DNA of 64,000 bases from Gammaproteobacteria bacterium (GTDB lineage Bacteria; Pseudomonadota; Gammaproteobacteria; SZUA-152), in contig JAKIUF010000008.1 in NCBI GenBank assembly GCA_021647705.1, forward strand, positions 1 to 64,000, written 5' to 3'. The translations under genes were made by a program, and so were the position numbers. Shown piece after piece: positions 1 through 8,739 of this stretch; position 1 is the stretch's first letter; every line of letters begins with the position of its first letter. The notes beneath the pieces are model-generated. The model made no database searches, had not been told where the DNA came from, and was given only the letters and a program-made list of their open reading frames with translations.

Positions 1-195
1 GGTTTTTTCCTTGTGCCAACTGCTATCAATCTCGAAGGGATACGGTTTGATGCCGTACAGGCTTTCGTGCTCACGAGTATTGATCTCGACCTTCAGCTTG
101 AGCGTGGTTTCCAAATCGGCTTCGGGAGCGAACTTGAACACCAGGTGCATCGAGTGTCCGGCTTGATGCCGGTTACACTGGCCCAACCATGAAAG
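1..195 (-). pseudogene. AbiEii/AbiGii-type nucleotidyltransferase toxin fragment fused in frame to fabD
   Basis: After FabD residue 249 the same frame reads WLGQ, then HLVFKFAPE, LKLKVEINTREH and PFEIDSSW. This order is typical of the middle of AbiEii-family nucleotidyltransferases, the toxins of type IV toxin-antitoxin and abortive-infection pairs. The N-terminal catalytic GG..D region is absent because FabD occupies that place, so this copy should not work as a transferase. The frame is open at the window edge, so the rest of the toxin may lie beyond it. The shared residues IRDAL could have served as a short homology at the junction. The assignment rests on remembered family motifs, not on a search. 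Confidence 0.6.
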
Positions 196-939
196 CGCAT
201 CACGAATGGCATCCGCAGTGTTCTCGACCTGCACATCCACGTTATTAAAAACAGGGATTACCGGACTCTGAATCGCGATGCCCGCTAGGCGTTCGGCCAG
301 ACGCTCGGCAGCAGGCATCATCAAACTACAATGCGACGGTACACTCACCGGCAGTGACAACGCGCGTTTTGCACCGGCTTCTTTGGCCAGTTCCACGGCA
401 CGATTAACCGCGGCTGTATTGCCCGCGATCACCACCTGCCCCGGCGAATTATAATTCACAGCGGTAACCACTTCACCTGCCACATTTTTTGCAGCTTCGG
501 CACAGACTTCAGCGACCTTGTCATCATCCAGCCCTAAAATCGCCGCCATAGCACCCTCGCCTGCGGGCACTGCCTCCTGCATAAAACGACCACGATCAGC
601 CACCAGAGTGACGGCATCACTCAACGACAAGCTAGCGGCGGCCACTAAAGCACTGTATTCACCAAGACTGTGTCCCGCCATGGCCACAGGCTGCACTTTC
701 ACTTGTGATTGCCATATACGCCACACCGCCACACCACCTGCTAACATTGCCGGTTGGGTAATGTGCGTTTTATTGAGTTCCTCTTCCGGGCCATTTTGCA
801 CCCGCTGCCAAAGATCGTAACCTAAAGCATCACTGGCTTCCTGAAAGGTCTCTTTGATTTGCGCATGAACTTCGGCCAAACCCATCAACATACCAATGGA
901 TTGAGAACCCTGACCGGGGAAAACTACAGCGTATGCCAT
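1..939 (-). CDS. fabD: Malonyl-CoA:ACP transacylase, 3' end replaced by foreign sequence (partial at window edge)
   Basis: Transfers malonyl groups from CoA to acyl carrier protein at the start of fatty acid synthesis in the cytoplasm. The start is ATG at 939, with an AGGAAA ribosome site just upstream. The N-terminus has the family's FPGQGSQ motif, the nucleophile elbow GHSLGEYSAL, and a conserved His in VPSHCSLM. It follows fabH in the plsX-fabH-fabD order. FabD homology runs to about residue 249 (AIRDAL, near base 193). The family would then continue VRQLY, but the frame instead reads SWLGQC and later LKVEINTREH, which is AbiEii-like. About 60 C-terminal FabD residues are therefore missing, and the frame stays open to base 1. 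Recognition of FabD is secure. Whether the chimera is real or an assembly error cannot be decided from the sequence. Confidence 0.9.
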   Translation of the reverse strand, partial: MAYAVVFPGQGSQSIGMLMGLAEVHAQIKETFQEASDALGYDLWQRVQNGPEEELNKTHITQPAMLAGGVAVWRIWQSQVKVQPVAMAGHSLGEYSALVAAASLSLSDAVTLVADRGRFMQEAVPAGEGAMAAILGLDDDKVAEVCAEAAKNVAGEVVTAVNYNSPGQVVIAGNTAAVNRAVELAKEAGAKRALSLPVSVPSHCSLMMPAAERLAERLAGIAIQSPVIPVFNNVDVQVENTADAIRDALSWLGQCNRHQAGHSMHLVFKFAPEADLETTLKLKVEINTREHESLYGIKPYPFEIDSSWHKEKT

Positions 940-970
940 TCTTTGTTTCCTGAAATGTTTTGTTATTTTT

Positions 971-998
971 GTAGGGTGGGCAGTTTTTTTGCCCACGC
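971..998. repeat. Small dispersed hairpin (GTAGGGTGGGC...GCCCAC), copy A
   Basis: GTAGGGTGGGCA is followed by a T-rich loop and TGCCCACGC. It lies in the 84-bp gap between fabH and fabD. The same unit recurs at 44703-44731 and, inverted, at 45251-45280. On the plus strand a T tract sits inside the loop rather than after the stem, so it is not a standard terminator. Confidence 0.7.
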
Positions 999-1023
999 AG
1001 GCTGTGGATTCACGCCCTTTCAA

Positions 1024-2016
1024 TCAGTACCGCAACAATGCCGACCCCCAGGTAAAACCACCTCCAAAGGCTTCCAGCAATACGGTTTCTCCGCGCTGGA
1101 TGCGGCCATCCCGCACCGCTTCATTCAATGCCAGCGGCACCGACGCTGACGATGTGTTGCCATGTTCCTGTACTGTCACGACAACATGATCCATATTCAT
1201 TTTCAATTTTTTGGCGGTGGCGTTGATGATGCGGATATTTGCCTGATGCGGTACCAGCCAGTTAATGTCTGACTTTTCCATGTTATTCGCCGCCAGGGTT
1301 TCATCAACGATACGCCCAAGTGTATTCACCGCGATTTTAAAAACTTCGTTACCCTGCATGGTGATATACACCACGCCATCCTCCTGGTCGCCATAACCTT
1401 CCGACACACCACCGGTAGTGGATAACAAGTCCTTGTATTGACCATCAGCATGCAAATGTGTGGACAGGATTCCCGCTTCATCACTGGCACCTAACACCAC
1501 AGCACCGGCACCATCACCAAACAAAACGCAGGTACCGCGATCCGTCCAGTCAATAATGCGTGACATAGTTTCGGCACCTACCACCAACGCACGACGATGA
1601 CTGCCACTGGCAATAAATTTATCGGCGATACCCAATGCATAAACAAATCCGGTACACACTGCCTGCACGTCAAAAGCCGCACAACCTCGAACCCCCAGGC
1701 GTTGCTGTAACAAGCAGGCGGTACTGGGGAAAACACGATCCGGTGTGGTAGTGGCTACAATAATCAGGTCAATATCTGTGGGTAAAATACCCGCTGCGTC
1801 TATGGCCTGACGTGCCGCATGCTCAGCCAGATCACAAGTGGTTTCACCGTCTGCCGCAATGTGGCGCTTTTTTATACCGGTACGATCAGTGATCCATTGA
1901 TCCGAAGTCTCCACCATTTTTTCCAGATCATGGTTACTGAGCACTTTCTCCGGCAGATAACCACCAGTGCCTTCGATACGCGAATAAATACGGGATTGAG
2001 CGTGAGAAGTTGTCAT
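1024..2016 (-). CDS. fabH: Beta-ketoacyl-ACP synthase III
   Basis: Condenses acetyl-CoA with malonyl-ACP to start type II fatty acid synthesis. The 330 residues match the family length. The catalytic triad is visible: Cys in DVQAVCTGF, His in VPHQANIR and Asn in [10 protein letters not shown]. The C-terminal [13 protein letters not shown] is characteristic. The ATG at 2016 overlaps the plsX stop by four bases (ATGA), so translation is probably coupled to plsX. fabD follows after an 84-bp gap holding a small hairpin repeat. Confidence 0.97.
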   Translation of the reverse strand: MTTSHAQSRIYSRIEGTGGYLPEKVLSNHDLEKMVETSDQWITDRTGIKKRHIAADGETTCDLAEHAARQAIDAAGILPTDIDLIIVATTTPDRVFPSTACLLQQRLGVRGCAAFDVQAVCTGFVYALGIADKFIASGSHRRALVVGAETMSRIIDWTDRGTCVLFGDGAGAVVLGASDEAGILSTHLHADGQYKDLLSTTGGVSEGYGDQEDGVVYITMQGNEVFKIAVNTLGRIVDETLAANNMEKSDINWLVPHQANIRIINATAKKLKMNMDHVVVTVQEHGNTSSASVPLALNEAVRDGRIQRGETVLLEAFGGGFTWGSALLRY

Positions 2017-3056
2017 ACTGCCTGCCCCTGTGTTGCGGCTCTTTGGGTCATCGCTGTTTCGACGTGCTTGCTGATACGTTCCGGTACGTTCTTTTTCACT
2101 TCTACAATGGCTTCACGAATAGCACTGGCATAGGCCAGTTCATCAGCACCACCATGGCTTTTAATCACAATGCCCTGCAAGCCTACAAAACTGGCACCAT
2201 TATAACGTCGTGGATCAATACGTCGTTTAAGGGCATTAAGTACAGGCATCGCCACCAGCGCTGCTATACGGGTCAGCAGATTGCGTTTGAATTCTTCGCG
2301 CAAAAAATGGCTGATCATTTTCGCCACACCTTCAGTGGTTTTCAGTGAGATATTACCCACAAAACCATCACACACCACCACATCCACTGAGCCTTTGAAG
2401 ATATCGTCACCTTCCACGAAACCCACGTAATTGAGATCGCTGTCGGACAAAATACGCGCGGCTTCTTTGACTCGCTCGTTACCTTTGACTTCTTCTTCAC
2501 CAATATTGAGCAGCCCAATCGTAGGTGCCTCAATATTCTCCACCGCACTGGTGAGCACCGAACCCATTACCGCAAATTCAAACAGATTATCCGCACTGGT
2601 ATCCACATTGGCCCCCAGATCCAGCATATGCGTTACGCCTTTGATATTGGGCAGCGTGGAAATAATCGCCGGACGATCAATACCCGGTAACATTTTCAAC
2701 ACAAAGCGTGCGGTCGCCATTAGCGCACCGGTATTACCCGCGCTGACACAGGCTTGTGTACGCCCCTCCTTTACCAGATTGATTGCCACACGCATGGATG
2801 AATCTTTTTTGGTACGCAAAGCGATAGACGGTTTTTCATCCATAGCCACTTGTTGGGAGGCATGCTGGATACTCAAACGCTTGGTGGGTTTTTTGTTGCG
2901 TGAGGCCAACTCTGCCATCAACATTTGCTCGTCGCCCACCAGCACAATGTGTAGTCGGGATGTTTCAGAAAGCACCTGCAATGCTGCGGGCACAACCACA
3001 GAGGGGCCGTGGTCGCCTCCCATGGCATCAAGGGCAATGGCGATTATTTGAGTCAT
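2013..3056 (-). CDS. plsX: Phosphate acyltransferase PlsX
   Basis: Makes acyl-phosphate from acyl-ACP for phospholipid synthesis and acts at the inner face of the membrane. The protein has 347 residues, with the N-terminal [11 protein letters not shown] motif and the [13 protein letters not shown] segment of the family. It lies 128 bp downstream of rpmF, with a strong palindrome in the gap, and overlaps fabH by four bases. This is the conserved gammaproteobacterial order joining ribosome and lipid synthesis genes. Confidence 0.97.
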   Translation of the reverse strand: MTQIIAIALDAMGGDHGPSVVVPAALQVLSETSRLHIVLVGDEQMLMAELASRNKKPTKRLSIQHASQQVAMDEKPSIALRTKKDSSMRVAINLVKEGRTQACVSAGNTGALMATARFVLKMLPGIDRPAIISTLPNIKGVTHMLDLGANVDTSADNLFEFAVMGSVLTSAVENIEAPTIGLLNIGEEEVKGNERVKEAARILSDSDLNYVGFVEGDDIFKGSVDVVVCDGFVGNISLKTTEGVAKMISHFLREEFKRNLLTRIAALVAMPVLNALKRRIDPRRYNGASFVGLQGIVIKSHGGADELAYASAIREAIVEVKKNVPERISKHVETAMTQRAATQGQAV

Positions 3057-3109
3057 CGGTATTTGAATCGAACCCTGGTAAAAACAGAGTTAAAAGATGC
3101 TGCACGACA

Positions 3110-3151
3110 AACGTCTAGCGCCTTGCATATTGCTGCAAGGCGCTAGACGTT
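3110..3151. promoter_or_regulatory. 18-bp perfect hairpin between rpmF and plsX
   Basis: AACGTCTAGCGCCTTGCA at 3110-3127 is the exact reverse complement of 3134-3151, with a 6-base loop. No T tract follows on the minus strand, so it is not a typical intrinsic terminator. It could be an attenuator, an RNA processing site that separates the ribosomal-protein mRNA from the lipid genes, or a repeat unit. Confidence 0.6.
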
Positions 3152-3184
3152 CGGGCAACGTAATAAAAAAAGGAAAGGCGATTA

Positions 3185-3367
3185 TTATTCGTCGCTGGCG
3201 GAAGCAATCACTTTGCGGCCACGGTAATAACCATCAGCACTGATATGATGACGGCGATGGGTTTCGCCTGTGGTGGGCTCAATCGACAACGTAGCACCCT
3301 TCAACGCATCGTGTGAACGACGCATGCCACGGCGTGATGGAGTTACTTTACTTTTTTGAACAGCCAT
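3185..3367 (-). CDS. rpmF: Large ribosomal subunit protein bL32
   Basis: A 60-residue basic protein beginning [20 protein letters not shown], with the family's [14 protein letters not shown] end. No Cys pairs are present, so this is the zinc-free form. It lies 28 bp downstream of yceD, as in other gammaproteobacteria, and the two are usually co-transcribed. Confidence 0.97.
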   Translation of the reverse strand: MAVQKSKVTPSRRGMRRSHDALKGATLSIEPTTGETHRRHHISADGYYRGRKVIASASDE

Positions 3368-3395
3368 TGTGATTCCTCATATTTAACATGTTTTC

Positions 3396-3950
3396 TCAGT
3401 CGTTTTTTCCCGACTGAGAGGTTTTCAACTGAGACAGCACCGCAAACGGGTTTCCACGTTGCACTGTTGTCGCATCCTCTTGCCCACTCTCAGTATTGAG
3501 AAAGGCTGTGCCCTGCGGACATTTTTCATTGTCATGCATCGCCACCTGGGGCAATGCCAAAATCAGTTCATCTTCGATAATCGATGCCACGGTGACTTCA
3601 TCATCGAGCACCAGCAGCGGATCATAACACTCCGGTAACTGCTGCGCTGCCGCCCGGGAAGACACAATACCCAACCGAGTGCGGGTGGATACCGAAAACC
3701 CCATGGTCTCCATGCAGCGCTGACACGTCAGTGGCAAGGTGGCCTTGACTGACCCCGTAACCCTGGGGCTGCCTCCTTCATCAACACCAAACTCCAGCAG
3801 ATATTCTACATTATCCTGCTTTGACAAGCCTGCTTCGTCTGTCGCCAGCAATGGCTGTAGTCGCAGTAACGACGATACTGGCAAACACCCCTCTAGGGTG
3901 CGCCCGCGTGCGGCTAACGCCAGCGGCTCAATCGTTTCCTTCGTAGACAT
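3396..3950 (-). CDS. yceD: YceD family protein (DUF177), 23S rRNA accumulation protein
   Basis: The 184 residues from ATG at 3950 carry the LPLTCQRCMETM metal-binding-like CxxC motif and the acidic segment LDDEVTVASIIEDELILALP typical of YceD/DUF177. Known members affect 23S rRNA accumulation and sit beside rpmF. The open frame extends to 4013, but the extra 21 residues are not typical, and MSTKETIEPLALA looks like the real N-terminus. The ribosome site before 3950 is weak, so the start is not certain. Confidence 0.88.
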   Translation of the reverse strand: MSTKETIEPLALAARGRTLEGCLPVSSLLRLQPLLATDEAGLSKQDNVEYLLEFGVDEGGSPRVTGSVKATLPLTCQRCMETMGFSVSTRTRLGIVSSRAAAQQLPECYDPLLVLDDEVTVASIIEDELILALPQVAMHDNEKCPQGTAFLNTESGQEDATTVQRGNPFAVLSQLKTSQSGKND

Positions 3951-4077
3951 CAACCAAAACACCCATTCAGCCAGCCCCGAAGGCCAATATTCTGGCGCAC
4001 TCACCTCCACCAACAGCGGGCGCGACCAACATAAACGCGGGATTCTATGTGGATTCCGGCTTTATGTCAAAGCACAC

Positions 4078-4704
4078 CTAGTGCGCGTGACCATCATCGT
4101 CGTGTTTGTGCGCATGGTCATCATTTTTTTGTGGTTTAGAATCCGCATGATTATCATCGCTGTGACCATGACCGTCACCAGCGTGGTCATGCCCCTTCTC
4201 CAGCCGGGCATCCAGGGCCAGATACTCCTCTTTACTCATTCCAGGCAGTTTTTTCACGAATGCAATAATATCCCACAGTTCATCGTCTTTATGCGTGACT
4301 CCCCATGCAGGCATTCCGGTCATTCTGATACCATTTTTTGTTGCCCAGAACAATTCGGCAGCAGACATGTGTTCTGCGCTTTTGGCAAGATCAGGCGGAG
4401 GCGGATTCATGCCTTTGGTGATGGGTGAATCTATACCGCCTGGGGGGGTATGACACATCGCACACATTTCACGATAGCTGCGAAACCCTGAGTCAATTTG
4501 TTTGTCACCTTTGGCGGAAGGTACCACAATCGAAGCAGCACGGGTTTCTATGGAATTTTCCCTGGTTGTCTCCAGCACCCAGCTTACCGGGGCAGGGTCT
4601 TCCCACGTTGTGGCTACATTAAATGCCCCCGTATAAATCACAAGCAATGCCATCGCGACCGCGAAGACAGTTGCGAGAACCAGAGTGCCTATAATTGTTT
4701 TCAT
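4078..4704 (-). CDS. Membrane-anchored mono-heme cytochrome c with His/Asp-rich tail
   Basis: The 208 residues begin with one hydrophobic segment (about residues 5-27) that serves as signal anchor. A class I cytochrome c domain follows, with heme site CAMCH and a likely Met axial ligand in RMTGMPAWG. The chain should face the periplasm and carry electrons; the partner is unknown. The last 40 residues are a His/Asp repeat (GHDHAGDGHGHSDDNH and onward), which suggests binding of copper, nickel or zinc. It lies upstream of yceD on the same strand, and a 131-bp gap makes co-transcription uncertain. Confidence 0.87.
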   Translation of the reverse strand: MKTIIGTLVLATVFAVAMALLVIYTGAFNVATTWEDPAPVSWVLETTRENSIETRAASIVVPSAKGDKQIDSGFRSYREMCAMCHTPPGGIDSPITKGMNPPPPDLAKSAEHMSAAELFWATKNGIRMTGMPAWGVTHKDDELWDIIAFVKKLPGMSKEEYLALDARLEKGHDHAGDGHGHSDDNHADSKPQKNDDHAHKHDDDGHAH

Positions 4705-5294
4705 AATTGTCCCTATTGATAAAAATGGTATAAAAGTTAAGGCTATATATTCAGTTATGAAAAAATACCTAGCGATATATCAAAACGACAACCCTCGGAG
4801 ATAAAAAACCGGGATCCTATCCCATCATAGTAAAAAATAACTTGAAATCGACCCCATGTCCGCAAACTTGAAATTAAGACCTGATGTTACCCAGAGCTCA
4901 AATGTGAATTAATCGCTAAAAACATCTGCTTTAAGAATCACCGAGTATTTAACGCAGAGGTCGCAGAGACGCAGAGAAAAACACTAAAAGCTTTGCGTTC
5001 TCTGCGTCTCTGCGACCTCTGCGTTTATAACACACCACTTTTCAGTACCACGACAACATAACCTTCCTAATACACGAGAGCGATTATTCGAGTGCGCAAC
5101 ATCAGTTAAAACCTAAAACATATCGCTTTGCAGTGTAGAGCCTATGCGCTGGCAACAAGTCAAGTATATTTCCCAGCCTCTAAAAATTGTACGTTTCTCT
5201 GGCAAAACATTATTTTTCAATAAAACATTAACCCCACTCCTCGTTCGGCTGCGTTTATAGCTAATGAACATCATTAAACCGAAGGAGAACAACT
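4705..5294. other. Gene-free stretch holding a 225-bp repeat element
   Basis: It lies between the divergent cytochrome and VWA genes. The repeat at 4881-5105 fills the centre. No convincing ORF was seen. The flanks are A/T-rich and probably contain both divergent promoters, but none could be placed with confidence. Confidence 0.6.
4881..5105. repeat. 225-bp dispersed palindromic element, copy 1
   Basis: The left end is CTGATGTTACCC and the right end GCGCAACATCAG, an imperfect 12-bp terminal inverted repeat. The centre is a long palindrome built of CGCAGAGGTCGCAGAGACGC and its complement. A second copy of the same length lies at 46939-47163. An enlarged copy is at 16274-16627 and half a copy is near 21395-21460. 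It has no coding capacity, so it resembles a MITE-like non-autonomous element. Confidence 0.75.
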
Positions 5295-7142
5295 GTGAAC
5301 ACCACGTTTATTACACGCTATTTTATCAGCAGCATCGTCTTATTAAGCCTGACTGCCTGTGGCATACCCACAACCAATACCGCAGACAATCGCCAACAAA
5401 TCATCCAAACCAACCCAGAAAGCAAAAAAGATGACTCTTCAATCGTCACCAAATTTGCCGAAAAGAAAACAAACGATATCAGGCTGGAACACGAAACTGC
5501 TGTTGCCCCGGAAAGACATAAAGCACGCACAGATACTCTCACCAAATCCCTCAACGCTAAAATATTGCACTCAGACCCCTTACAGGAACAAATGGCAGGT
5601 ATGGCGGATTATTCCTATTCCCATCCTATGCCAACATTATCGCCTCAATTATATTGGCCAACCGAGCCGATTGATCATGAAAACTATGCCCAAATTCATA
5701 CAAACCCGATAATTCGTGTTGCCGAAAGCCCAGTATCCACATTCAGCATTGATGTAGACAGCGGTTCATATACCAACACAAGACGTATGATCATGGCGGG
5801 TCATCTGCCACCACAAGACGCAGTGCGCGTCGAAGAATTTTTAAACTATTTTGATTACGCCTATCCTGTACCCGTTAATGTGGATCATCCTTTTTCGGTT
5901 ACCACAGAAATCGGTCCAAGCCCGTGGTCACGAGGGCGTCATTTATTACGCATTGGTCTAAAAGGTTATAATGTGGATGCAAGCCATCTGCCCGCATCAA
6001 ATATTGTTTATCTGATCGATGTCAGCGGCTCCATGCGCTCCGCAAACAAGCTAGAATTACTGAAACAATCACTGCGATTACTCACCAAACAGTTACGGCA
6101 GCAGGACAAAATCTCCATCGTGGTTTATGCGGGTGCATCGGGCGTGGTATTAAACCCAACCCCCGGTAACCAGCGTTCACACATCCTTTCTGCTCTTGAT
6201 CGACTCACCGCAGGTGGCAGCACCAATGGCGGCGCAGGCATTCGCTTGGCCTACCAACTTGCCGAACAGGCTTTTATAGCGGGTGGTATTAACCGAATTA
6301 TATTAGCCTCGGATGGTGATTTTAATGTTGGCACAGTGTCCTTCGAGGCATTGATTGATCTTGTTGAAGAAAAACGTAAGACAGGCATTACCTTGTCTAC
6401 CCTCGCCTTCGGTACCGGCAATGTGAATGACCAGTTAATGGAACAACTGTCAAACAAGGCAAATGGACAGTATGCGTACATCGATACTTTAAATGAGGCA
6501 CAAAAGGTACTGGTTGACGAAATTTCATCAACCCTGCAAACCATTGCCAAAGATACTAAAATTCAAATCGAGTTCAATCCTGATGTTGTGAGTGAATACC
6601 GTCTGATTGGTTACGAAAATCGTGCTCTCAAACGAGAAGATTTTAATAATGACAAAGTCGATGCCGGTGAACTCGGTGCAGGATACCGGGTAACAGCGCT
6701 GTATGAACTGAGCCTGGTCAACAGTCAATCACAGTCGATTGACCCACTGCGCTATCAGGCAACAAAACCACTAACTGTAAATTCTTCAGGTAAGGCCGAA
6801 TCATCTGAACTGGCCTTCCTGCGGCTGCGCTATAAGCTTCCAGAAAGTAATACCAGCACCCTGATAGAACACCCTGTTTATACCCATAATATCAAACATA
6901 ACCTGGATACAACCAGTATCGATTTTCGTTTTGCCGCAAGTGTCGCCGCATTTGGTCAATTATTACGCGGCGGCCAATATACCGGCGCATTCCAGTATCA
7001 AAATGTATTATCGCTTGCACGTAACAGTAAAGGTAACGACCCTTTCGGTTATCGGGGTGAATTCATTCGTCTGGTCAATCTTGCGAATTCACTGGCAAGC
7101 GGGCCCGCACAGCAATACAATCAACCTGTAGATATGTTGTAA
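5295..7142 (+). CDS. YfbK-type von Willebrand factor A lipoprotein
   Basis: The 615-residue protein starts at GTG 5295, eight bases after AAGGAG. It has a lipoprotein signal ending LSLTACG, so it is probably anchored in a membrane facing the periplasm. After a low-complexity linker comes the YfbK N-terminal region (FSIDVDSGSYTNTRRM). A VWA domain follows with the metal site DVSGSM (about residues 242-247), then a C-terminal DUF3520-like region. Members bind divalent metal and are thought to mediate protein contacts; the ligand is unknown. A sigma factor and its likely anti-sigma follow, a neighbourhood seen for this family. A hairpin with a T tract ends the transcript at 7157-7199. Confidence 0.9.
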   Translation: MNTTFITRYFISSIVLLSLTACGIPTTNTADNRQQIIQTNPESKKDDSSIVTKFAEKKTNDIRLEHETAVAPERHKARTDTLTKSLNAKILHSDPLQEQMAGMADYSYSHPMPTLSPQLYWPTEPIDHENYAQIHTNPIIRVAESPVSTFSIDVDSGSYTNTRRMIMAGHLPPQDAVRVEEFLNYFDYAYPVPVNVDHPFSVTTEIGPSPWSRGRHLLRIGLKGYNVDASHLPASNIVYLIDVSGSMRSANKLELLKQSLRLLTKQLRQQDKISIVVYAGASGVVLNPTPGNQRSHILSALDRLTAGGSTNGGAGIRLAYQLAEQAFIAGGINRIILASDGDFNVGTVSFEALIDLVEEKRKTGITLSTLAFGTGNVNDQLMEQLSNKANGQYAYIDTLNEAQKVLVDEISSTLQTIAKDTKIQIEFNPDVVSEYRLIGYENRALKREDFNNDKVDAGELGAGYRVTALYELSLVNSQSQSIDPLRYQATKPLTVNSSGKAESSELAFLRLRYKLPESNTSTLIEHPVYTHNIKHNLDTTSIDFRFAASVAAFGQLLRGGQYTGAFQYQNVLSLARNSKGNDPFGYRGEFIRLVNLANSLASGPAQQYNQPVDML

Positions 7143-7156
7143 ATAAATACTTGAAC

Positions 7157-7199
7157 AAAATGGTACACGGTACAGTTATTCAGGCTGTGTACCATTTTT
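7157..7199 (+). terminator. Intrinsic terminator after the VWA gene
   Basis: AAAATGGTACAC pairs with GTGTACCATTTT across an 18-base loop, and the T tract follows at once. Its position argues against the upstream TTG (7151) start of the sigma factor, and suggests partial read-through or a separate promoter for that gene. Confidence 0.65.
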
Positions 7200-7225
7200 C
7201 CTGTCGTCATAGCATTGGAAAATAC

Positions 7226-7789
7226 GTGATACACGACAATAACGACGAAAATTTAATGTTGAAATTTTCCCATGATGGCGATGCTTCTGCCTTTGACGTG
7301 TTATATGAGCGGCACAAGGCTCCTTTGTTTCGCTATATTTTAAAACAAACCAGACACAATCACGCAGTAACAGAAGAGCTTTTTCAGGAAGTCTGGAGCA
7401 ACCTGATTCGTGCCCGGGAGCAATACCAGCCCTCTGCGCGTTTTAGCACCTATCTGTTCCAGATTGCCCGCAATCGAATCATTGATCACGTAAGACGAGT
7501 GTCTACAAGACCGGTCAACGACCCGGAAACCGGTCATGAAGACATTGCCAGCCCGGATAACCATAGCCCGGACCAGCACGCACACACTGCTGACTGTATT
7601 GAACAATTACAAACCCATGTTAGCCGGTTACCCAACGAGCAACATGAAACGTTTATTCTGAAACATGAAGGCGAACATACCCTCGGGCATATTGCCGAAA
7701 TTACCGGCGTAACGCTCGAAACTGCAAAAAGCCGACTGCGTTATGCCATGAAAAAATTGCGGGAACTCATGCCGGAGGAATGCCTGTGA
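7226..7789 (+). CDS. ECF-type RNA polymerase sigma factor
   Basis: A 187-residue sigma-70 family protein. Region 2 is visible as FDVLYERHKAPLFRY, then LFQEVWSNLIRAREQY and ARNRIIDHVRR. Region 4 is the LPNEQHETFILKHEGEH helix-turn-helix with TLETAKSRLRYAMKKLRE. The start is placed at GTG 7226, because the longer frame from TTG 7151 would run through the terminator hairpin. The next gene overlaps its stop (GTGA at 7786-7789), which couples a probable anti-sigma to it. It should direct polymerase to an envelope-stress-like regulon; the target promoters are unknown. Confidence 0.88.
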   Translation: MIHDNNDENLMLKFSHDGDASAFDVLYERHKAPLFRYILKQTRHNHAVTEELFQEVWSNLIRAREQYQPSARFSTYLFQIARNRIIDHVRRVSTRPVNDPETGHEDIASPDNHSPDQHAHTADCIEQLQTHVSRLPNEQHETFILKHEGEHTLGHIAEITGVTLETAKSRLRYAMKKLRELMPEECL

Positions 7790-8739
7790 GTGATCAACCT
7801 GACAATCAATCCAGTGACGACAAAAAAATCAGTGCCCTGTATCGTGCAGGCAGCACAACACAACCACCGGAACATATTGATCAGGCCATTCGCGCAGAGG
7901 CAAGACGCTCTGTCAACTCGACACCACGGCGTATACGATCCCCCTGGGCTGTGCCCGTATCAATGGCTGCTGTTCTGGTATTGAGTGTCAGTCTGATTTC
8001 ATTGATACACGAAGAAGCCCCCACGGTATCCGATATCGATATTCGCTCTGATGTCCCCGCCATCCATGCTGAAGAAATGGAAATAATAGAAAATGGTATT
8101 AAAGAAAAGTCTGTTGATAACCTGAAAACCTTAGATGACCAAGTATCGGTAGCTGCAACTATGGATATGACTCAACCTGAGTCAGACACAGAACAAAAAA
8201 CAGAACGGCAAAAGACAACAGCGACTACACCTTCTCCCCTTCCGCAAAAAAGTCTGGCATCTGCAAAAATCAACGCGGAATTAACCTCCGATGCCGCCGT
8301 AGAAACCAGTGATAAAATATTACAGGAATCGCTTCGGCGGGTAACTCCTCAACCTGAAAGCCAGTCACCTGCAATCGGACTGGTTGATAGCAGAGCGGAA
8401 TTCAGCACCGGATTAAAAAAAGACCTTGGCACTAAGACCCGTGAAAACTGTGAGCAGTTAAGCCACAGCGCATGTCTTGATTCTAAACAATGCAGCCTGA
8501 TAATGAATGAGCAAAAAACACTTATCTGTCATCGCTCAAAAAATCACTGTGACAGCGGATTTACTCAGCGCTCAGACACAAAAGAAAGTTGTGAAACCAA
8601 ACAAGGCTGCGCGTATATTTCCCCCCCCTGTTTTTGCCCGCCGGATGTTATTTGTATCTGCGCGGGAGGTCAGCCGCCACAATGTCAGCCCAAAAAAACA
8701 GGAACACAAGATCAATCAAGACATCCGATGCCGGAATAA
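7786..8739 (+). CDS. Probable membrane anti-sigma factor with Cys-rich outer domain
   Basis: The start is GTG 7786, seven bases after GGAGG; ATG 7780 is too close to that site. The 317 residues form a short cytoplasmic part (about 1-60), one membrane segment (WAVPVSMAAVLVLSVSLISL, about 64-83), a long Ser/Thr/Glu-rich linker, and a C-terminal domain with about twelve cysteines (for example GCAYISPPCFCPPDVICICA). The topology and the overlap with the sigma gene suggest an anti-sigma factor, with the cysteines in the periplasm, probably as disulfides or a metal site. No known anti-sigma domain was recognised. The 3' end overlaps the convergent ABC permease gene by 24 bp. Confidence 0.7.
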   Translation: MSDQPDNQSSDDKKISALYRAGSTTQPPEHIDQAIRAEARRSVNSTPRRIRSPWAVPVSMAAVLVLSVSLISLIHEEAPTVSDIDIRSDVPAIHAEEMEIIENGIKEKSVDNLKTLDDQVSVAATMDMTQPESDTEQKTERQKTTATTPSPLPQKSLASAKINAELTSDAAVETSDKILQESLRRVTPQPESQSPAIGLVDSRAEFSTGLKKDLGTKTRENCEQLSHSACLDSKQCSLIMNEQKTLICHRSKNHCDSGFTQRSDTKESCETKQGCAYISPPCFCPPDVICICAGGQPPQCQPKKTGTQDQSRHPMPE

